Made by a program: the position numbers and the translations under genes. From JBMOMT01 sp049324835 (GTDB lineage Bacteria > Chloroflexota > Anaerolineae > CAYNKW01), in NCBI GenBank assembly GCA_049324835.1, contig JBMOMT010000003.1:109815-173814 (forward strand): DNA of 64,000 nucleotides, in the 5' to 3' direction. This document shows positions 42,700 to 51,865 of the stretch, in pieces. Numbering within the stretch: position 1 is the stretch's first letter; each line of letters opens with the position of its first letter. Below the pieces are notes generated by a model, which searched no databases, had not been told where the DNA came from, and was given only the letters and a program-made list of their open reading frames with translations.

Positions 42700-43025
42700 C
42701 CACTCTTCCGGCGCGCCTGGGCGCAACCGCAGCGGCGAGCCAAAGCCCATCAACCAGCCGGCGCTCCCGGCAGGCCAAAGGCGTCGATCAGGGCCTTGAC
42801 CTGGCCGGCGTCGACCTCGCGGACGGTGAAGGTGTGGCCATCGTCAACCCCACGGAGGCTGCCTGCCGGTGCTCCTGCCCCTGTCGGCCTATGCCAATGC
42901 CTTGGATGGGCGCGATGTGCCGCTGGATCGCTTTATCACCCAGTATTACCGCGACCGCGGCGTAGAGCTGCCGCTCGGCCCCATGTTGGCCAAAGCTCTG
43001 GCTCAGGGCGGGTCGCCGCTCCCAC
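42700..43025 (+). pseudogene. Unrecognised coding remnant in two frames
   Basis: One frame reads LDLAGVDLADGEGVAIVNP and another, after about 42860, LPVLLPLSAYANALDGRDVP, then a short stretch to MLAKALAQGG. Both have protein-like composition that the neighbouring frames lack, so this may be one frameshifted gene truncated at the end of integrase 2. I cannot name it. Apart from this, 42496-43029 shows no gene. Confidence 0.25.
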
Positions 43026-43029
43026 CCGG

Positions 43030-43953
43030 CTACTCCTCCCAGGCGATCTTGTCCATCTCGTGGGCCAGGTCGGCCTGGGAAGGCTGGGTGTAGAGGGCCG
43101 TCGTGTCCAGGCTCTCGTGACCCAGAATGGCCGCCACCCGGTCCAGCGAGACGCCGCGGTCGGCCAGGTTCTTGGCGCAAGAATGGCGCAGGTTATGGGG
43201 GGTGATCCTCTCCAGCCCGGCGCGGCGGGCATGACCCTTTAGCCGGCGGTAGATGGCCTGCACACTCATCGGCCCGCCCTTTTGGCTGAGGAACAGCCAG
43301 GGGTCGCCATCCCCCGGATGCACCTCCAGCCAGGCGACGAGCGCCTTACGCACGGTGGCGTTCAGCGGCGCCGTGCGTTGTTTGTCTCCCTTGGCCGTCT
43401 CGGCCCGCACCACCACCTGCCCGGAGCGCTCGCGCAACGTCAGGTCGGCCAGCTTCAAGCCTGCCACCTCGCCGACCCGTAACCCCGCCCCCAGCATGAG
43501 CCAGGCCATCGCCTGGTCACGGCGGGCTCGAAAGCGGGCCGCCTCCGTCCGGGCCGTCTGCACGGCGATCTCGAGTTCCCGGGCCAGGTCGCGCTGCTCG
43601 GACCGCTCCAGCCAGCGGGGAGCGGTCCGCGCCCGGCGCACCATCTTGATGCCGCCGGTGGGATCGCCGGTGGTCAGCCCTTCGTCCCGCGCCCAGGTGA
43701 AAAAGACGCTCAACGCCGCCAGTTTACGGTTGACCGTCGCCGGCGCGTGGTTCCGGGTGGCCTGGAGGTAGCCCTTGTAGTCCCGCATGTCGAGGGCGGT
43801 GATACGCTCTGGCGTCATCGTTTCGCCGTTGGTGGCTGAAAACCAGACGGCAAAGGCGGCCAGGTCACGGCTGTAGGCGTGCACGGTGGCGTCGCTGCGA
43901 CCCCGGCGGCGCAGATGTTGGGCAAAGTCTTGGGCCAGTTTGTCCTCGAGCAT
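43030..43953 (-). CDS. Tyrosine recombinase 2 (XerC/D-like)
   Basis: 307 aa. N-terminal SAM-like domain (residues 1-95), catalytic domain with Arg in GAGLRVGEVAGLKL, H-x-x-R in PHNLRHSCAKNL, a second His in LGHESLDTTALYT, with the nucleophile Tyr in that last motif. All catalytic residues are present. Its sequence is Xer-like rather than phage-like and differs from integrase 1. It marks the right edge of the BREX island and abuts a truncated imuB gene, so it may have mediated that junction. A strong promoter lies upstream. Confidence 0.9.
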   Translation of the reverse strand: MLEDKLAQDFAQHLRRRGRSDATVHAYSRDLAAFAVWFSATNGETMTPERITALDMRDYKGYLQATRNHAPATVNRKLAALSVFFTWARDEGLTTGDPTGGIKMVRRARTAPRWLERSEQRDLARELEIAVQTARTEAARFRARRDQAMAWLMLGAGLRVGEVAGLKLADLTLRERSGQVVVRAETAKGDKQRTAPLNATVRKALVAWLEVHPGDGDPWLFLSQKGGPMSVQAIYRRLKGHARRAGLERITPHNLRHSCAKNLADRGVSLDRVAAILGHESLDTTALYTQPSQADLAHEMDKIAWEE

Positions 43954-44062
43954 GTCCTCTCCCGTGTTACCTTGCGTTTTTTCGACCCCTTACGAGGCCG
44001 GTTTGGCCGTCTTATCGTGCCTTTTTGGGTGAAAAAGGACAGAGAAGACGCCTTATCTGTCT

Positions 44063-44091
44063 AGTTTACCAAAGTGGAACCCTCGTGTCAA
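44063..44091 (-). promoter_or_regulatory. Promoter of recombinase 2
   Basis: TTGACA (44091-44086), 17-nt spacer, TAAACT (44068-44063), about 110 nt before the recombinase start. The -35 region CTTGACACGAG is identical to that at 15.99 kb. Confidence 0.7.
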
Positions 44092-44189
44092 GAAGTTTTT
44101 TTGTAGGATCTCGTAGTTATTGGCAATCTGTCTCAAAGATAGTGACAGTAATCCGCACCGCTCATGATGCTCGTAAACAACACGCGGCC

Positions 44190-44222
44190 CGCCCACCGTC
44201 AAGGTGGAACGGGCCGCGGCGT
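44190..44222. repeat. Hairpin GCGGCCCG...CGGGCCGC
   Basis: Inverted repeat with an inner CCACC/GGTGG stem, just before the truncated imuB reading frame. The 220-nt gap between the recombinase and this point holds only the recombinase promoter and a T7 run. Confidence 0.5.
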
Positions 44223-44229
44223 GCTGCGA

Positions 44230-44597
44230 GGGAATCTCCAGGCCTGCGGCTGACGGCGGCGTTCGAGGATGGCAGCGCCCAGGAGAGGGCACGCGCCTTT
44301 CTGTTACCCACGGCGGACGAGGGGGTGATACTCCGAGTGGTGGGCCAATCGCTGGATGGGATGGGTTGGTCATCGGCGGCAACCGGGCTGGCCCTGGCAT
44401 TGGAGCAGATCCAGGCCGCGGTCGTCGAGCAATGGCCACTCTTCCCGCAGGATACGCGCCGGGAAAAGCTGCAAGCGGTGCAGTATTATCTGGCCGCCCG
44501 CTTTGGCGCGGCCCGGCTGCGCCGGGTTGGGCCAGCACCGCCCGGCGCGCCGCTGCCGGAGCGGCGGCTGGGCTGGCTTTCAGAGGAAGAGGGGTGA
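44230..44597 (+). pseudogene. imuB: ImuB-like Y-family polymerase, C-terminal fragment
   Basis: About 120 codons read FEDGSAQERARAFLLPTADE, then ALALEQIQAAVVEQWPLFP, YYLAARFGAARLRRV and a PLPERRLGW-like end. This is the C-terminal pattern of ImuB/Y-family polymerases of the mutasome. The catalytic and finger domains are missing, and no start codon with a ribosome binding site is obvious. The fragment begins next to recombinase 2. Its stop overlaps the GTG of the next gene by GTGA, so the original operon order is retained. Confidence 0.6.
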
Positions 44598-44833
44598 CCC
44601 GCCTGTGGCCCGACGGCGAACCGATAGAGGTGTGGGGTGAGACGGATGCACCGACCGGATTCACCTGGGCCGGCGCGGACCACCGCGTCGTCGAGGTGTG
44701 CAACCGCTGGTGGCAGCCGGATGAGACCGTCTGGCGCGAGTACCTCAAGGTGGTCACCGGCAGCGGCCTGCTGTGCCTGCTCTACCACGATCTGATCGGC
44801 GGCGGCTGGTTGCTGGCCCGGCTGTACGACTGA
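44594..44833 (+). CDS. DUF6504-like protein of the imuB-dnaE2 operon
   Basis: 79 aa, starting GTG in a GTGA overlap with the imuB remnant. The pattern (LWPDGEPIEVWGE, RVVEVCNRWWQPDETVWREY, LLYHDLIGGGWLLARLYD) matches small proteins found between imuB and dnaE2, annotated DUF6504. Their role is unknown; presumably an accessory of the damage-tolerance polymerase. The reading frame is intact, although both neighbours are broken, and 8 nt separate it from dnaE2. Confidence 0.65.
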   Translation: MTRLWPDGEPIEVWGETDAPTGFTWAGADHRVVEVCNRWWQPDETVWREYLKVVTGSGLLCLLYHDLIGGGWLLARLYD

Positions 44834-44841
44834 GAGGACGC

Positions 44842-45756
44842 ATGGCGGTCGAGTACGTCGAACTGCATTGCCACAGCTACTACTCCTTCCTCGACGGCGC
44901 CTCACCGCCGGAAACACTCGTCGCGCGCGCCGCTGCGTTGGGTTACCCGGCGCTGGCGCTGACCGACCACGATGGTCTGTACGGCGCGGTGGAGTTCTGG
45001 CGGGCGGCCCGCGAGCGGGGCGTCAGGCCGGTCATCGGCGCCGGGGTGACGCTGACCGGCGGGGAGCACCTGATACTGCTGGCCGAGAACCAACGCGGCT
45101 ACGCCAACCTCAGCCGCCTCATCAGTGAGGGCCAGTTGAACGGGCAAAAGGGGCAGCCCAGGCTCAGCCTGGAGACGGTCGCCCGCCATGCCGGGGGGCT
45201 GCTGGGCCTCTCCGGCTGCCGCCGTGGCGCCGTCGCCGCTGCCCTGCTGGCCGGAGACCAGGCGGCGGCGCGCCGGGCGGCCGCTGATTTGCGGGACATC
45301 TTTAGCCCCGGTCGCTTGTGGATCGAGCTGCAGCGTCACTACCTGCCCACCGAGACCGGTCGTCGGGAACCTGATCCGTGCCGGGGCGATGGACGGCCTG
45401 GGTCGGAGGCGGGAGCTGCTGTGGGAACTGGGCGGGCTGCGTTATCAGGAGGAGGAATTGGGCATTGAGGCGCCGCTGGAGCCGGGCTGAGCGGCTGGGC
45501 TGGAAGGTCGAGCTGCTGAGGGCCACGCCTGGCGGGGCGAGTCGTGGTGCGCCAGCGGCCGCCGACGGCAGGAGGTTTTGTTTTCATCACCCTGGACCTG
45601 GAAGATGGGCTGGTGAACCTCATCGTGCGCCCAGATGTTTACGAGCGCTACCGGGAGGCGCTGCGCACCGCGCCGCTATTGCTGGTCGAGGGTCGCTTGC
45701 TGCGCGAGGGGCAGACGGTCAGCGTGCTGGTACACAATGCAGTGGCCCTGGGATGA
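44842..45756 (+). pseudogene. dnaE2: DnaE2 (ImuC) error-prone polymerase, gutted by deletions
   Basis: The start is intact: MAVEYVELHCHSYYSFLDGA is the PHP domain, with HCHS and LTDHDGLYG metal-binding motifs, to about codon 175 (45365). After that the frame changes to a segment from near the middle/C-terminus (AGAMDGLGRRRELLWELG) and then, after another junction near 45480, to the terminal OB fold (PPTAGGFVFITLDLEDGLVN, VYERYREALR) ending at 45756. The polymerase core of some 750 residues is gone. No transposon is seen at the joints, so these are simple deletions. Confidence 0.75.
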
Positions 45757-45818
45757 ATAACTCCCAGGATAACTCTATCTCCCGAGTTGTGTTCACCAAA
45801 TACAGAGACAAGACAGCT

Positions 45819-46409
45819 TTAGAACAGAGCAACTGCCTCAAGGAAACCCAACCGCAGATGAACAAAGAGAGTCAGGAAAGGCAGGCTACCGATATGGCCA
45901 ACCTGCATGTACAGCGGTTTCTCAGAAACGGTTACAAAAGCAACACCGAACCGCATGACCAGGGACCGCAGAGCAGAGAAAAACTCGGCACCCAGGTTAG
46001 TGTTTGCTACAAGGCTATCAAAGTGATCCAAGCAGACTATTACTCTCAGGCCTTGGCCGGCGCAGTGCCGAACAATTCCTTCGAGAGCTTGGTAGGTAGC
46101 CATTGGAGGTTCTGACCCGCTGGCCGCCAGTGCCTCTTGGATGCCAATGGCCAGCAAACGGTAGGTTTGCATCGCCGAAAGCGCAAGCATCGTTTCTCCA
46201 TCAAAGTAGACGCCAAGGTATCCCTCAGTCCGTTCGATAACATCGATGAGATCACAAAGAAATGGCGTCTTACCAATGCCCGGAGTACCAACGACAAAAA
46301 CGCTCTGGCCTCTGCTCAGCATATCTAACGCCTGCTTGAACTCTGTGCCATAGCTATTTCTGCCAGCAAGGCGTATGAAATTCTTGAGTAATAAAGCTTT
46401 GTCTTTCAT
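45819..46409 (-). CDS. STAND-like ATPase, effectorless short paralogue
   Basis: 196 aa. Paralogue of the ATPase part of the four larger proteins upstream: Walker A GTPGIGKTPF near residue 45, Walker B RVIVCLDHFDSL near 120 with the Glu after Asp replaced by His. It stops (VHLRLGFLEAVALF) where the others continue with the winged-helix bundle and an output domain. So it is either truncated or a regulatory decoy. It is preceded by an extended -10 promoter so close to the ATG that the mRNA may be leaderless. Confidence 0.65.
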   Translation of the reverse strand: MKDKALLLKNFIRLAGRNSYGTEFKQALDMLSRGQSVFVVGTPGIGKTPFLCDLIDVIERTEGYLGVYFDGETMLALSAMQTYRLLAIGIQEALAASGSEPPMATYQALEGIVRHCAGQGLRVIVCLDHFDSLVANTNLGAEFFSALRSLVMRFGVAFVTVSEKPLYMQVGHIGSLPFLTLFVHLRLGFLEAVALF

Positions 46410-46418
46410 ATTATGAAT

Positions 46419-46427
46419 ATTATATCA
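46419..46427 (-). promoter_or_regulatory. Extended -10 promoter of the short ATPase
   Basis: TGATATAAT (TGn-TATAAT) ending 9 nt before the ATG. No clear -35. A leaderless or nearly leaderless transcript is implied. Confidence 0.5.
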
Positions 46428-46480
46428 CAATCTAAAGGATATTTGTGTAAATTTGTAATAAAATTTGACAATATGAGAAA

Positions 46481-46522
46481 ATTAAAGGGGACGATCAATT
46501 TCCTCTCAGTAGATCGTCCCCC
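46481..46522 (-). terminator. Terminator of the four-gene STAND operon
   Basis: Arms GGGGACGATC and GATCGTCCCC, then TTTAATTTT on the minus strand, about 40 nt after the cyclase stop. Confidence 0.75.
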
Positions 46523-46560
46523 CCACTGATGAACTGATTTGTATCAATTCATTTTGTTGT

Positions 46561-48183
46561 CTAGTGCTCGCTGATAACGCGGTATATCTTTACTTCTCTC
46601 GTCTTCCCTTTTATCGGCACTGGCCCTAGAGCTTGAACCTTGAACAAACTCCGTATCTGCTGATAAGTGGACTCGCTAATCACAATGCCGCCCGGTTGAG
46701 CGACTCGTTGCATGCGCTCCGCCAGATTGACAGCGTCGCCTAGTACTGTTGGCTCTGTATGTTGCTCACTACCCATTTCACCTACTACGATCACACCGGT
46801 GTTGAGCCCTATTCGAGCAGATAGGCTCAAACCTCGTTCGGCTACCATCAGCTGACTGAATTCTTCAAGACCTCTTTGTATGTCCAGGCTTGCCCGCACA
46901 GCCCGCATTGCATCATCTTCCTGCTCGGCCGGGACGCCAAACAGAGCCAAGATACCATCTCCCCTAAATTGAATAACCGTACCGCCGTGACGTTCTACCG
47001 AGTCACCAAACAGCTTGGTCACTCGTTTCATAATACCCATTATTTCTTCCGGCTTGTGTCTTTCGGCCAGAGGCGTAAAGTCAACCAGGTCGGCAAACAG
47101 GACGGTCGCCAGGCGGCGATCGCCTTCGGCAATGGCGGCATCCCACGATGTGGCCAGCTTCCGTGTGACAAAGCCCTCGAAAGCGCGTGACAGGCACTTG
47201 TATTCACCGTTCTGTTCAACAACCAGGCATTGTCGTTTGAGCTCTTGACCTATCTCGAAGGGAAGTTCACTCGCCCCCGCTTGAGAGAGATGGACAAGCG
47301 CCCGTTTCTTTTCCTCATCTAGTCTATTGAGATAATAACAAAAATGATCCGCTAAATCGGAGAGAACTCTTCCTTCCACAAGCTGATAGTCCTGTTCATC
47401 AAAGCCTCTTCCCAAAGTCGCCAGCTCAAAAGCATAATAACAGGCTAGCTGGAGGTAGAAAGGGTGTGGACCGACGAGGTCCCAAACAAAGTCAACTACC
47501 TCCTGCGGAAACTGAATGCCCGCCGTCTGCAACAGACCATAGACGAGTTGGTTGGCCTCCTCAATGGAAAAGAGACCCAGGGGGAGCTGATCAAAGATAT
47601 TGAAAAAGGGTGAGCTCAGCACATCTCCCCGGAACGTCAATTCCAGAAGAGGTTCCTGAGAGCCTGTCACGTAGGCCACGTTGTGCAGAATCAGGCTTCG
47701 CAGACTGGAAAAGAAACTCTCGCCCAACCTGTGGTTTCTGCCCAGACATTCAAATTCATCAAAGAGATAGATTAGTCTCAATCCCTGCCCTGTGATCTCG
47801 CGGATGACTCGTCTAAACTGATGAAACGGCAAATCCTCTTGATCCATTTCCTTGAGGTATGAACCAGCTCCTATAGCTACCGCCCGCTCACCGATTTCCT
47901 CCAACATGGTCCGATAGATGTCTGGCTGTTCCAATTCACCCAAGATTTCACAGTCAATATAGGCAAAGAGGTAATGGGCCGAATCAAGTCCATGCCCGGT
48001 GTATACTTGAGGATCCGCCAGATGGAGGAGTAGAGAGGTCTTGCCGATCTTTCGTGGCCCGATAACAGAGATGCTTTGCCCGTTTTTCAGCATCTGTAGG
48101 GCGCGTGTCGTCTCCCGCTCTCTCCCAAAGAAATAAACTCGTTGCTTGATAGGCCCACGGTGAAAAAAAGGGTTTTCAACCAC
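46561..48183 (-). CDS. STAND-like ATPase fused to class III adenylate/guanylate cyclase
   Basis: 540 aa. Residues 1-30 carry the cluster signature ENPFFHRGPI...YFFGRE. Walker A GPRKIGKTS is at 42-50 and Walker B YLFDEFECL near 142; a helical/winged-helix bundle follows to about 340. Residues 356-540 are a class III cyclase: both metal Asp are present (FADLVDFT, D365; GDGILALFG, D409), and the N-x3-R pair (NLAERMQRV, N486/R490). It should make cAMP or cGMP, or another cyclic nucleotide, when the ATPase is switched. Start is GTG with GGAGG upstream. Last gene of the operon; 48 nt after the winged-helix paralogue. Confidence 0.85.
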   Translation of the reverse strand: MVENPFFHRGPIKQRVYFFGRERETTRALQMLKNGQSISVIGPRKIGKTSLLLHLADPQVYTGHGLDSAHYLFAYIDCEILGELEQPDIYRTMLEEIGERAVAIGAGSYLKEMDQEDLPFHQFRRVIREITGQGLRLIYLFDEFECLGRNHRLGESFFSSLRSLILHNVAYVTGSQEPLLELTFRGDVLSSPFFNIFDQLPLGLFSIEEANQLVYGLLQTAGIQFPQEVVDFVWDLVGPHPFYLQLACYYAFELATLGRGFDEQDYQLVEGRVLSDLADHFCYYLNRLDEEKKRALVHLSQAGASELPFEIGQELKRQCLVVEQNGEYKCLSRAFEGFVTRKLATSWDAAIAEGDRRLATVLFADLVDFTPLAERHKPEEIMGIMKRVTKLFGDSVERHGGTVIQFRGDGILALFGVPAEQEDDAMRAVRASLDIQRGLEEFSQLMVAERGLSLSARIGLNTGVIVVGEMGSEQHTEPTVLGDAVNLAERMQRVAQPGGIVISESTYQQIRSLFKVQALGPVPIKGKTREVKIYRVISEH

Positions 48184-48231
48184 AACGCTAATCCCTCCGC
48201 CGATCAGCTTGACCGGACAGAATGAGACTGG

Positions 48232-49593
48232 TTAAACATCTTCGTGCTCCGATGGCCGAACTCGGAAGACGTATCCAATGCCTCGTTTGTTTTCGATACA
48301 GATCGCATCCTTTCCCAGAGCCTTACGCAGGCCTTTGATGGCCGATTTGAGACGTTCGTCTCCCAGGTATTCGTATCTGCCCTGGCTCTTTTCCGATGCT
48401 CCTAACACTTCTCTATCCAGTTCTTCATTGCCAATCACTCGATCGCGGTGTTCCATCAAGTAGACCATGAGTTCGTATTGAGACACGCTGAGAGACAGTG
48501 GCTCCCCCCGCTGCAGAGCGCGCCGATTGGCCAAATCGAGGAGGAACGGTCCCGCTTGAAGCAAGCCCTTGATTTGTTGACGACGCACAAAATCGCCGAA
48601 CAAAGGCGAAAAATATCGATAGCGGCCGTTTTCTGGTACAATCAGGCAGAGAGAGGCCAAGGCCTCTATTTCCTCTCGATATCTCCCCTCTTCCTGAGTA
48701 AGAGGAAGAGCCGCCAGCACGTAGCACTCTGTTTCGCGGAGATGGTTCCAGTAATAATCAAAGTGGGATTCGATCTGACCGCGAACAGATTGGTTCAGAA
48801 GGCGCATATCCTGAATTTGCAGGGGAGAGCCTTTAGTTTCTTGCAGTTCCAAGGCCCAAAAGGCAGCTACCTGGAGGAAGAATGGATGTCCACCTCCCAA
48901 TGTGAGGACACCGTCAACAATTGACGGCGAGAGAGTTACTCCGGCTTTGGTCAGAGAGTTCTCAATCAACTGCCGGCTGGCTGTCTCGCTAAACAGCCCA
49001 AGTTTCAAGGGAACAAAGATGTTGAAGAAAGGAGAATATTCCTCAGTATGAGGCAGAGACAGTAACGGACGGCGAGAGGCAGTAAGGTAAGCCATGTCAA
49101 AGCGGTTGGGCAGAGCTCGCAATCCAGAGAAGAATGCACTTCCCAGGCTCTGATTCTCGCTCAGTATCTCGAATTCATCAAAAAGCAAGGCAAGTCTCAA
49201 CCCCTGACGGAAAACTTCACCCATAGCCCGTTCAAACTCCAGATGGGAATCAGGACGATCAGGCAGGGCAATGTGATGTCCCTGTCGTCTGGCCTGATCG
49301 CTAATTTCGCCCACTAACAACGTGTAGAGAGCTTCCCGACTCAAGTGGCCCAGTTCCTCACAATTGATGTAGACAAAGAGGTGTTGGGTGGGATCGATCC
49401 CATGTTGCCGCATCACCTCCGGTCGGGAGATGTGAAACAACAGGGATGTCTTGCCGATCTTGCGAGGACCGATCACCGAGACACTCTGTTTCTTGGCCAG
49501 CATTTGCAAGGCGAGTTTAGTTTCTCTTTCCCTGTTGTAAAAGTATTCGGGATCACGTATGGGACCGCGATGAAAAAAAGGATTCTCTAGCAT
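48232..49593 (-). CDS. STAND-like ATPase fused to OmpR-type winged helix
   Basis: 453 aa. Start MLENPFFHRGPIRDPEYFYN as in its paralogues; Walker A GPRKIGKTSLLF near residue 43; Walker B LALLFDEFEIL near 145. The C-terminal 100 residues (SLSVSQYELMVYLMEHRDRV, then LGDERLKSAIKGLRKAL and IENKRGIGYVF) form an OmpR/PhoB-type DNA-binding winged helix with the K-R-G-x-G-Y wing. It therefore couples ATPase state to transcription, and may regulate its own operon. The start at 49593 is chosen to match the paralogues; ATG 49608 is possible. It begins 49 nt after the CHAT gene ends. Confidence 0.85.
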   Translation of the reverse strand: MLENPFFHRGPIRDPEYFYNRERETKLALQMLAKKQSVSVIGPRKIGKTSLLFHISRPEVMRQHGIDPTQHLFVYINCEELGHLSREALYTLLVGEISDQARRQGHHIALPDRPDSHLEFERAMGEVFRQGLRLALLFDEFEILSENQSLGSAFFSGLRALPNRFDMAYLTASRRPLLSLPHTEEYSPFFNIFVPLKLGLFSETASRQLIENSLTKAGVTLSPSIVDGVLTLGGGHPFFLQVAAFWALELQETKGSPLQIQDMRLLNQSVRGQIESHFDYYWNHLRETECYVLAALPLTQEEGRYREEIEALASLCLIVPENGRYRYFSPLFGDFVRRQQIKGLLQAGPFLLDLANRRALQRGEPLSLSVSQYELMVYLMEHRDRVIGNEELDREVLGASEKSQGRYEYLGDERLKSAIKGLRKALGKDAICIENKRGIGYVFRVRPSEHEDV

Positions 49594-49642
49594 TTTCCAA
49601 AGCCTCATAGGAGCGATGCCCTACCAGCACATGTTGTCGCTA

Positions 49643-51865
49643 TCAGGACAGAGTTTGCACGATCAAAATAGGTGAAAACCAATCCGGACTGTCTCTATCT
49701 AACCTCTTCCTGGCCTCGAGTAAGGCCTCATCTAATTCGCGTCCTTCCTCTAGTAGAGCTGTGTAAAAAACCTGGGCCAGAACACGAGAGCCTTCATCAC
49801 TTACTGGCCAGCGAAAACCTAGCACCGCCGGTACTCCCCCCATCACAAAAGCGTCCATTATTCCCAAGAAATCACCATCCAAGAGGTCTCGGTCTTCACC
49901 GACTTCTGCTCCCCAACAACAGCTCAGATAGGCAAAGAGTAAAGGAGTATCACGGACAATACTTCCCAGCTGGACAGCTGTAAGAGGTGCAATTTTGCTT
50001 TGCTCAACGGCTCCCTCCCAGAAGAAAAGAGCGCTTCTTTCAGGTGAATCAGCATCGTACTTCCCATGGCCGGCGTAGTGAAATAGACAGTAATCTCCAC
50101 TCTTTAACTCGTCCTCAACTCTGTGTAGGGAAGCCTCCACCGTTGAAAGAATGCGAACGTCAAAGTCGTGCTGTCGGAGTAGAGTACCTACTTGCTCGAT
50201 CTCCACATCTACTTGAGGTATCGGCCTACTTGACGAATGCCAGGTGTTGGAAGCTACCAAGAGTGCCCGAGGATGAAATCCCCGTTGTCTAAACCGCTCG
50301 ATTGATTCTCGTGACAAGCTCTTTCGCTCTGTATAGTGGTCGAGCACATGGCGGGAGAGTGGATGCTTCAGGCTCAGATACATGTCCTCTTCGGCGAAGA
50401 TAGCCTCGAAAGGCAAACGGTGAAAATCACGCGGGGCAGAGAGACTGATTCGTAGGTCACGATCTCTGACTTTTCCCTTTGCCCGATGATAACTGGTGAG
50501 CACCTTTGGTTGGTTTTGGAAAAGCTCCCGATACAATTCAAGGCCGATTTCTTTGATCTGAAAGCGCCAGCTTTCTGGTAGATGACGGGCATCTGCCACG
50601 CGCCTGGCGAACCGCTCGACTCGCTCGACTATATCTGTATTAAAAGTCTTGCTTTCTCCCTCGTAGAAAAGAGATCCGGACAGACGTACATGAATCTGCC
50701 CTTGACGATTGCACATGATGTGAAGATGGCAACCCTGTTTTTCTAGTTCTTGAGCCCGGGCTTCGGAGACAACCCGGCAAGGAACTGTCTTGGCGGTTCC
50801 TTCTGAGCTCAGAGGCCTGGCGGTTTGAGCCCTCACAAACTTGGCAAAGACAGGGGAGAAGAGAGAACCGTCGAGTAGAATGCATTGCCTTTCCAAGCGT
50901 TGATTCACCTCTTCAGTGAGTCGATTGGTTCTGCCTTGCAGCACGAGTTGGACCGCTGTTTGCTCTTCTGGCTCCAGGCGGATCCATGCATACTGGAAAT
51001 GCCGCTCCACATCTTTGGTGTATTGCTGCCGTACGGCGTCAAGATTGGCTTCTGTCAATTCTTCCCGTTCCAGCTTTTGCTCAAAGAGATAATAGCAGGC
51101 GATTTGCAGGTAGAATGGATGATAGCCGGCCAACTCCTCAAAAACGAACCGTAATTCCTGGTCCGTGAACGGATCCTCCAGTCCCGCCGCCCTTGCTGGG
51201 CCTAGCACAGCTTCTCGCGCTTCGTCGGATCGAAAGAATCCCAAAGGTATTTCGCTAAAGGTGTTGAAGAAAGGTGAAGACAGAACGGAACGATCGGCAT
51301 AAGTCAAATCGTACAGGGAACGCGCTGAGACAGTCATATAGGCCATCAGTAATTCCAGGCTGCGGAGGTCAGAGAAAAAGCCTCGATCGAGATTGGAGTT
51401 GAAAGCCATAACTTCGAATTCGTCCAATAGCAGAATAGGTTTGATCCCTTTCTCCTGCACCCTTGTCAATGCGGTCTGAAGCTCACGAAAGTCGGCCACA
51501 CTTTCGGGCAATTCGGCGACTGTGCCAACTTTTGCCAGTGCTTCTCTGATCTCATACCATATCAAATAGTAGAACTTGCTCTTGTCCAAATCGCCTGTCG
51601 ACTGGCCGTCAATGTAGACGAAAAGATGCTCGTTCCCTAGATTGTGTGCACGGTGCGTATCGAGATCGCAGAGGTGAAAGAGAAACGAGGTCTTGCCGAT
51701 ACGTCGCGAGCCGACGATGGACACACTCTGGCCATGCCGAAGCATGTAAAGTGCCCGGCGAGTCTCTGTCGCTCGCCCATAGAAATAACGACGATCCTTG
51801 ATCGGGCCTCTGTGAAAGTAGGGATTCTCGGCCGAACGAGGTATCCGTTGATCATTCTGCAGCAT
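49643..51865 (-). CDS. STAND-like ATPase fused to CHAT caspase-like protease
   Basis: 740 aa. ENPYFHRGPI signature, Walker A GSRRIGKTSF at 52-61, Walker B ILLLDEFEVM near 143. A linker of about 200 residues with a beta-rich part precedes the CHAT domain (about 470-740). The catalytic pair is visible as His600 in FHYAGHG and Cys650 (or 649) in AYLSCCWG; the domain ends FSPILIVQ, typical of CHAT. Predicted caspase-like protease released by ATPase oligomerisation, as in other defence CHAT-STAND proteins. The ATG overlaps the stop of the upstream gene by 14 nt, so the two are coupled. Confidence 0.88.
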   Translation of the reverse strand: MLQNDQRIPRSAENPYFHRGPIKDRRYFYGRATETRRALYMLRHGQSVSIVGSRRIGKTSFLFHLCDLDTHRAHNLGNEHLFVYIDGQSTGDLDKSKFYYLIWYEIREALAKVGTVAELPESVADFRELQTALTRVQEKGIKPILLLDEFEVMAFNSNLDRGFFSDLRSLELLMAYMTVSARSLYDLTYADRSVLSSPFFNTFSEIPLGFFRSDEAREAVLGPARAAGLEDPFTDQELRFVFEELAGYHPFYLQIACYYLFEQKLEREELTEANLDAVRQQYTKDVERHFQYAWIRLEPEEQTAVQLVLQGRTNRLTEEVNQRLERQCILLDGSLFSPVFAKFVRAQTARPLSSEGTAKTVPCRVVSEARAQELEKQGCHLHIMCNRQGQIHVRLSGSLFYEGESKTFNTDIVERVERFARRVADARHLPESWRFQIKEIGLELYRELFQNQPKVLTSYHRAKGKVRDRDLRISLSAPRDFHRLPFEAIFAEEDMYLSLKHPLSRHVLDHYTERKSLSRESIERFRQRGFHPRALLVASNTWHSSSRPIPQVDVEIEQVGTLLRQHDFDVRILSTVEASLHRVEDELKSGDYCLFHYAGHGKYDADSPERSALFFWEGAVEQSKIAPLTAVQLGSIVRDTPLLFAYLSCCWGAEVGEDRDLLDGDFLGIMDAFVMGGVPAVLGFRWPVSDEGSRVLAQVFYTALLEEGRELDEALLEARKRLDRDSPDWFSPILIVQTLS

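Noticed and set aside
42547..43242. 231-codon plus-strand frame over the end of recombinase 2
   Set aside because: It runs antisense through the recombinase and has R/P/A-rich shadow composition; only the short two-frame remnant at 42.70-43.03 kb looks protein-like.
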